Shown in pieces: positions 57,514-64,000 of a stretch of 64,000 nucleotides of DNA (its first letter is position 1; every line of letters starts with the position of its first letter). Location of the stretch: the NCBI GenBank assembly GCA_027886185.1, contig WOAB01000589.1, forward strand, positions 3,849,001 through 3,913,000. The letters run 5' to 3'. Source of the stretch: Rheum nobile. Taxonomy: Eukaryota > Streptophyta > Magnoliopsida > Caryophyllales > Polygonaceae. The notes below the pieces were generated by a model, which did no database searches, was not told where the DNA came from, and was given only the letters and a program-made list of their open reading frames with translations. Both the position numbers and the translations under genes were made by a program.

Positions 57514-59425
57514 CTCACTGTGATGTAATGTGGATGTTCTGTCATACTGACTCCAGGATACTTTGGAACCCCCATGTATCCTACCACCAAATCCTGAAAT
57601 CAGAAGAAACATGCAACCAGCTTTTAAGAAGTATAAACTCATCATTATCAAGACAAGCATGAAGGGAGAAATAAACGAAGAAATATAGTATATATGATCA
57701 GCTCAAATAAAAGATTATATATACTAGAACAGGTAAAAAGGTTCTTACCGCTAATGCATTTGTGTAGTCAAAGCAGCTGCAGTTAAACAAAGAAGATTTA
57801 AACCATTAAATATCAGCAATATCACCTTCACCATTATAACCATTATTGCAAGTATTGATTGTCTACAGATTCCTTTTCATGAAAGATTTGTCCATTCATA
57901 TGACGTAAGCTACATAGCAATAGCATATTAAATAAATGAAAAAGTTTAAGGTTTTCCCTTTTGCAGCAAATGTAAATGCATATGGCTAGAGTTTTAAGAC
58001 ATTTTGACAATTGTTTTTTTTAGGTTTTCAAGGGCAAATTGTCGTGTCAATCCTTAGATTGAAGCAGAAGGATAGAAGACAGAGATATTACCTATAGCAA
58101 GATGGGGCAATGACATCAACTAAGTCATTTGCTGGTAGGCAAAAGTAAGGAACCTGTTTCAAGTCCAAATAGAACTTTATTATCAAAACAAAAGTTGGTG
58201 CAATTTGGGAATTTGTATAGAGAAAAGAAATCTTCTAAGGTTTTAGAAATGTGTACCCCTTCAATGTGACCATCTAGATGCTTCAAATGGACCTATTTAA
58301 GATATGGTAGTCACTTTTGAGATTTTGTTATCAACATAAGAAAGCTATCACTACAGACATCACATTTGCAACCAACCAAAGTTGGGGAAACCATCACTCA
58401 TTCATACATTAGCATTGAAAGACAGTGAGTGGACAATACATAAGTTGGTAACATCATTCTCTTTTCTTTTTTTTCTCCCTTTGTTATTTTTATCATGGGG
58501 TTAGGTCCAAAAAAATATTCACATACATCAGGTAACCACAATTCACGCATTTGCAACCAACCAAGTAATGTACACGACATTGCACTAAAAACTCCACAGC
58601 CACATTGTTAAGATGAATTCATGTTTCTGCATTGCCAGCCAATTCACGCATTCATCTACTAAAACCCAACCCTATTTATATGCGGAAACTCTATTTACAA
58701 GTCCAAGCCTATATCTCAAAGTATGTCACTTTACAAATCAAATTGGAATGAGACAGGAGGATCAAAACAGAGCACAAACCCTTCTCATTTGTGAAGGCCA
58801 CAAACCCAGCAGAATAGAGAAAAATGCTTACTATGATACCAAACGTGCAAAAAAAAAGAAAAAAAAGAACAACATATATGAATAAGATTAGGCCTAAACC
58901 TTGTAATCTTGCATGAACTCATAATGCAAAACTGTTTCTGGATCACTGCTTGCTGCCCTCAGAAATTTATCCAGTCCCTCTCGAGTTCCATTATCCACTG
59001 ATCACAGAGGACTTATTAATTCTTCATTACGCTTTCAATAAAATTTAGGAACAAAAATACATTTCACTTTTAATCCCTCGTTACTTCTGAATGGTCTAAG
59101 AATGGCCTAGGCACTGCAATATATCTATGTCCTACTGAGGGCAATTCATTTTAATTTGAATAATGGATTATGAATAACCAGACAAATATTTACAAAAAAA
59201 ACAAGCTGAATAAACTTCTTCAACTACCACAGTTTGGGCCAAGAACATAAAGTTTCTCCAAATTCAAATATTTCTCCACCGATCTTAATGCTGCAATTAA
59301 TTATCCTGCATCAGAATTGTGCAAATCACAACAAGGAAAATAAATGATATTAGAACTTCAGATAATAGAACATATGATACCTTGAACTTGACAGCCCACG
59401 CCACAAAAAAGTAAGCGCTTTACAC
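57514..59425 (-). pseudogene. HCAR: Captured 7-hydroxymethyl chlorophyll a reductase fragment
   Basis: HCAR reduces 7-hydroxymethyl chlorophyll a in the chlorophyll cycle. Seven consecutive exons remain: 59425-59381 (GVKRLLFCGVGCQVQ), 59290-59228 (ALRSVEKYLNLEKLYVLG), 58997-58900 (VDNGTREGLDKFLRAASSD), 58292-58257 (VHLKHLDGHIEG), 58153-58092 (VPYFCLPANDLVDVIAPSC), 57776-57749 (SCFDYTNALA), 57593-57514 (DLVVGYMGVPKYPGV...HYITVR). All introns are GT-AG and all phases match, with no stop across 412 coding bases. The N-terminal half and C-terminal part are missing, and the whole lies inside a Helitron, so it is a captured, probably recent, gene fragment. Confidence 0.8.
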
Positions 59426-59838
59426 CTGCTGCATGTAAGTAGATGAGTCCAAGTCTTAACTCAGCAGACCACGTGGTTCAAAAAATACTGTTTCACCACC
59501 CATTATATTTTATTCAGAAGACAACTTATATTATTAATGTTATTACGTTATAACATATTAAAATTAGTAAATTAAAAAATACCCTTTTCATATAATATCA
59601 ATCTATCATTTAGTTTTATATATTGAACAAAGAACATGAAGAACAATCTTCATCAAGAAGAACAAGAAGAAAACGATTCTAAAGTATAGGTTAATATACT
59701 TATGGGTTGATCTAGCTGAAATTATATTATTTTCCAAAGTATGAAAGCGGTGAACAAGAAGAAAACGATTCTAAAGTATAGGTTAATATAGACGTTTTAT
59801 TCAATCGAAAGTTTTTAGGGTTTTACAGTTAAGGGATC

Positions 59839-60045
<207 letters not shown>

Positions 60046-60059
60046 TGGTTTCCCTTGCA

Positions 60060-61160
60060 TGATAAATAGAAAAGTTATATTAGAAGCTATAATAGAAAAG
60101 TTATATTAGAGAGAAAAGCCGTAAGGAAAGAAAGAGATCAGAAATATTCACGAAAAAATCATACCTGTTTTTCTTTGTTTTTCTCAGTCTCTAGATCTCC
60201 TTCTGGAAGCAAGCTTGATCCTAAAAAATGAGCCCCGTTTTTGTAAATCAATCTGCATGTTTAAATGATATTAATTCGGTCTAACAGATTTGAAAGTGAT
60301 AAGACAAAAGGATTTGTGGAATGGAGAGAAATAGAAAGAGGAAGAGAGACGTGAAGCCTGGATTTCAAAATAGAAAATCGCCATGGATGGCGATAGATTG
60401 AAAAGGAAAGAAATGTAGTGAAGTGTGAAGACAGAGACAAAGAGATCTGGAAACAACAAGATGGAGGCAGCAACAAATCAGGTAGGGTTAGGTCAAACGA
60501 GAGGTTTACGACAACAATTGGGCTAATGGGCTTGCACTGGATCTGTTGGCAATAGTTATAATGGGCCATGACTGGGAAGATTTGGGTTGGGGTTATTTGG
60601 TCCACTAGCAATTAAACAGAATTAAAAACCTCCACATTTTAATACAAATAGTATTCGGCCCATAAGTCAATTCATTAGTTATAAATATTTATTATATTTT
60701 TATAATATTAAAATAATTAATTAATATGTACATTTATTAATGTAATGTTGAATATTTATTATACAAATTTGTTTTTTAAATACAAATATATACATATGAA
60801 TTAAGAATTTGTATTCGGTTGTTATAGAATATTTTTTTCTTGAAAAAAAACAATTAAAGTTCGTGTAGCTTTCAATCAATTTATTTCATATCCGGTTGAA
60901 CTTGAACCGAGTCAAACGACAAGAAATCATATAATTCAGTTCAATTGTGATTTGTGGCGATGGAAATTACAAAGTGTTACTTGAGATTCACAATCCAAAT
61001 TACAGAATACAAAAATACTAATAATTTTTTTTTAAACGGTAGAAGAATTTTTTTGCTCAGAACAGAGAAAGCAAATCCAGATCCAGATCTAATACATGGG
61101 AAATTTGCAGGTGAAAGCAAATCCAGATCTAATACACTCAGAACAGAGAAAGAGAAGCAC
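60060..61160. other. Helitron interior without recognised genes
   Basis: Contains AT-rich spacers. Sequence near 60655-60720 (GGCCCATAAGTC followed by AT-rich) recurs in related form near 61803-61870. No gene recognised. Confidence 0.4.
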
Positions 61161-61169
61161 CTGCAAGCC

Positions 61170-61367
61170 GTTGACGAAGCTTTTGCTCCGCTACAAAGAC
61201 GCCTCGCCGAAGCCTCTGTCTTCTGCTCCACCTCCGTTGACGAAGCTTTTGCTCCGCTCCAAAGACGCCTCGCCGAAGCCTCTGTCTTCTGCTCCACCTC
61301 CGTTGACGAAGATTTTGCTCCGCTCCAAAGACGCCTCGCCGAAGCCTCTGTCTTCTGCTCCACCTCC
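61170..61367. repeat. Three 66-bp tandem repeats
   Basis: Units start at 61170, 61236 and 61302 with GTTGACGAAG. They differ at a few bases. The length is a multiple of three, so one frame repeats VDEAFAPLQRRLAEASVFCS three times. A related duplication of AGCAAATCCAGATC precedes it. Confidence 0.9.
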
Positions 61368-61399
61368 ATTTTTCCAAAGTGTAAATAGAAGACCAAGAT

Positions 61400-62200
61400 A
61401 GAAGGTTTTTACATTACGAAAATGGCCATGGATCTGAAAACTTTTGAAAGAGGAAAGCTGTCAAGCTTGATGCTAATTGATGGGATCTGAAAATTAAGGT
61501 GGTTGGAATTGTCTAGGTTAGCAGCGGTAAGGAGTTGCTGGTTTGTGTTTAGGGCCATGGTGGAAAAAAAAATTTAAGCTAGCTCATACGAAATCGGAAA
61601 CGACAAGAAGATGGAAGAGGCAAGTGATTAGGTTTACGGTATCTGAGCTACTTTTTTGTATTTTTAGTTTATTTTTTTAATATAAAAAAATAGAAAACGG
61701 GTTGTGCAGATTGGACTTTATCAGTTTGATCTTGATAATGTTGAATTGGGCCGTTTAGTCCATTAACAACTAATGGCAGCTAGCTCATACGAAAATAATT
61801 TGGCCCATAAGTCCAATTTGTATTTAGAAGTATTTATTATTTTTAATAATTTAAAAAATATGTAGTATGTATATTTTTTGTATTATTTACATGTGTTTAT
61901 ATATAATTATAAAATTAAAATAAATGTTTAGTTTGTATATTTATTTAATTTAATTGAAATATATATCAAAGATTTTCAAGTAATTGTGTTATTTACTAAT
62001 TAATCCAAAATAATATAATGTTGTGATTGGGTGCTATACTGTTATTAGATAGAAATGACAATGAACAAATTCAATTTAATACAGATAATATTTTGTTACA
62101 TAAACCGGGCTTTTTGAATTGGTTGTCTATATAGTGCTCGGTAAAAACCCTAACAGAACAGAGCAGTATTGGGCCCAATTCGATGGCCCAATAAGAGAAC
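61400..62200. other. Helitron interior, AT-rich
   Basis: No gene or defined repeat seen apart from the GGCCCATAAGTCC phrase noted above. Confidence 0.4.
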
Positions 62201-62340
62201 GTTGCATAGCGTTTGCGCCGGGGGCGACTCCCCCCCCCCCCCCCGGACCCCCAGGCGAGGGGGTACTTCGTCCCCCTCGACCCCTAGACTCGCTGACCGG
62301 GCTGAACCAAAATAATATATTTTCAGCAGCGAGACCCCCG
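62200..62340. other. GC-rich island in the AT-rich Helitron
   Basis: Contains a C15 run (62230-62244) and an 8-bp inverted repeat CGAGGGGG...CCCCCTCG around TACTTCGT (about 62258-62281). Very different base composition from its surroundings; source not recognised. Confidence 0.6.
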
Positions 62341-63005
62341 TGCTGGCTCTGCGAAGTGTGACAATTCAAGCATACTCAACAATATTATTATATTAACATT
62401 TAAATTTGTATATTTTTTCTTTGCAATATATTTTTAAAACTTTCCACTGAAAGTTTTATATACGAATTAAACCAAAATAATATATTGTTGAGATTTGGTG
62501 ATATTAGAAATAAATGTGAAGGGACAATTAACTTTTAATATATCTGAGTTTGTCAGGTGATTTGTAATGGACAAATTAACCCGATATAAGAGAATGTTGA
62601 GATTGAATGCTATTAGAGAGAAACGACAACGGACACATCTTTGTCTTCGAGGGTTAAACCAAAATTGATGAACATTCAAACAAATATAATTTTTGATAAT
62701 TTGTAGCAATTTAAAACATATTGCCGGATTTTATGTTTAGCGTTTCATTGTCATGTATTAGATGATTTCATTGTTTTGATGTAAGGGGTGTGGCTGTCCC
62801 TATTTCAAAGACTACTTAGCCAATCTTTATTATTAATAAAGTTATAGAGAGTTCTATCTCTCCTTATATAATATAATTTATTATATATCTTGAATATTTT
62901 TAGTCAATTAGTATTTTTTTCCTTTAAATAACATCAAATATATATTGAACAATTGACTCATAGATAATTTTTTTTCTTTACAAATGTAAGAAAAACTAAA
63001 CAAAT

Positions 63006-63033
63006 CTCGTGCAAGGCATGGGTACTACACTAG
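63006..63033 (+). terminator. 3' terminal hairpin and CTAG end of the Helitron
   Basis: Stem CTCGTGC/GCATGGG with loop AAG, then seven bases and CTAG. This structure marks the end of rolling-circle transposition. Confidence 0.75.
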
Positions 63034-63039
63034 TATATA

Positions 63040-64000
63040 TCTATATATATCTATCCTCTAGTAAAACAAGCTGTTATAGTGAAATGGGTGGATAAATTAA
63101 AGCCATTAGATGAGAGTGATATCAACGGATTAGATTTATCCAAAAGGGGTGCATAGGTTGTATGTTGGTTTGCACACATCGGATTATTTTCTCACGCACC
63201 TTATTAGGGATTCTTTTTACCCACTTTCCAAATTCAACCAGATCTTGAAATCAAATCTACGTACTCCTCCCTCTCTCCTCAACAATGCTTTCTTCATCAA
63301 CCATTAAAGCTTCCTTCAAACGCCATTGAAGTCGTGCATGAAGCCCCACCGTCTTCGCCGGATTCGGTTTTCGTCGTCATGGTCCTCTCGCAGATGTTCC
63401 TCTCGCAGATGTTCCTCCTGGAGGCGGGGGTCCAGATGTTCCTCTCGGTGGGCATCGTGGTGGTGGTGCTGATCTGCACGTTCGTGTCGGGGTTTGCGTG
63501 GTCGTAGGGCCCGCTAGGGTGGCTAATCCCAAGCGAGACGTTCCCGCTGGAGACGCGGTCGGCGGGGCAAAGCGTGACGGTGTGCACCAACCTCCTGTTC
63601 ACGTTCGTCATCGCGCAAGCCTTCCTCTCGATGCTCTGCCACTTCCGGTGGGGCATCTTCCTCTTCTTCTCCGGCTGGGTCCTCGTCATGTCCCTCTTTG
63701 TCTTCTTCCTCCTCCCGAGTAGAAACACGCCATCATCCCTTGCGTCGATCTCTACAGCGCTGCCGTCATCTTCGTATTCGGTCGCCGATTAAAGGTAACC
63801 CTAAAATCGTTTTTGTCTTCGCCTTCAATTTCCATTCAATTTTGTAATCGATTTCTTCAATTTGGAGTTCTAATATAGAAATTTCAATCGATTTTGCTCA
63901 TGTAATCACCATTGTTGCAGATTGTCACCGACCTCAATTCATCGCTGGTTGATTTTATCGTCTTCGTGCCATGGTTCATCGTCTATGTATGATATTCAAA
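63040..64000 (+). mobile_element. Probable second Helitron-like insertion (5' part)
   Basis: TCTATATATATCTATCCTC after an A, six bases beyond the first Helitron's end, resembles a Helitron 5' end. The 3' end is outside the window. It appears to carry the sugar-transporter fragment. Confidence 0.35.
63379..63720 (+). pseudogene. Captured sugar transport protein (STP) fragment
   Basis: Encodes the last membrane segments of an H+/monosaccharide symporter: LEAGVQMFLSVGIVVVVLIC, FVSGFAWS-stop-GPLGWLIP, SETFPLETRSAGQS, NLLFTFVIAQAFLSMLCHF, FLFFSGWVLVMSLFVFFLLP. A TGG-to-TAG stop at 63505-63507 interrupts it and a small duplication (QMFLSQMFL) sits at the start. It is GC-rich, unlike its AT-rich surroundings, which suggests capture from a GC-rich gene or its exon. 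Confidence 0.75.

Noticed and set aside
57514..59425. Functional HCAR gene
   Set aside because: First and last exons are absent and the segment lies within Helitron ends; treated as a captured fragment.

Overview
This window looks like nuclear DNA of a flowering plant, most likely a eudicot. Evidence: many short exons with GT-AG introns, a plastid-type lipase gene, fragments of chlorophyll-cycle and sugar-transport genes, and plant-type transposons (Tat-lineage Ty3/gypsy, L1-like LINE, tRNA-derived SINE, MULE, Helitron, MITE). Nothing identifies the species. About three quarters of the window is mobile DNA, much of it nested. Only two host genes look intact: a small coiled-coil protein gene (30561-31280, +) and a 17-exon C2/class-3 lipase gene resembling Arabidopsis HEAT INDUCIBLE LIPASE 1 (43732-55346, -).

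Layout. 1-8904: tandem array (period exactly 2207 bp) of an internally deleted Ty3/gypsy element, three full copies and a fourth, older copy split by a reverse-oriented solo LTR (6972-8265). 8905-10623: 3' end of another LTR element with short tandem repeats and perfect palindromes. 11026-18799: full-length LINE with a perfect 17-bp target-site duplication (TSD) but a broken ORF2. 19338-19453: tRNA-derived SINE with a 14-bp TSD. 19500-26549: MULE DNA transposon with two convergent decayed genes, a FAR1/MULE transposase with SWIM and OTU domains (-) and a MAIN-like plant-mobile-domain gene (+); a foldback element sits in the mobile-domain gene's intron. 26559-30560: AT-rich intergenic DNA with one MITE. 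30561-31280: coiled-coil gene. 31854-42861: Tat-lineage gypsy element with 5-bp TSDs, dual RNase H and two antisense reading units. 42867-55559: the lipase gene, with a 1-kb Helitron and a 188-bp solo LTR/TRIM in its introns. 55560-63033: a 7.5-kb Helitron carrying seven consecutive exons of 7-hydroxymethyl chlorophyll a reductase (HCAR). From 63040: the probable start of another Helitron-like insertion, followed by an STP sugar-transporter fragment.

How the parts relate. Three heat-shock elements lie 127-200 bp upstream of the lipase ATG, and the large Helitron begins at -214, so the transposon now abuts what is probably the promoter. The transposons carry or captured unrelated genes (mobile domain, HCAR, STP, putative antisense genes in the Tat element), most now decayed. 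Nonsense changes in the Tat element are mostly explained by C-to-T transitions, as expected for long-methylated DNA. The most unusual items are the antisense spliced gene and the TATA-linked antisense ORF of the Tat element, the OTU-transposase/mobile-domain MULE, the HCAR Helitron upstream of the lipase, and the identical 2207-bp tandem copies.
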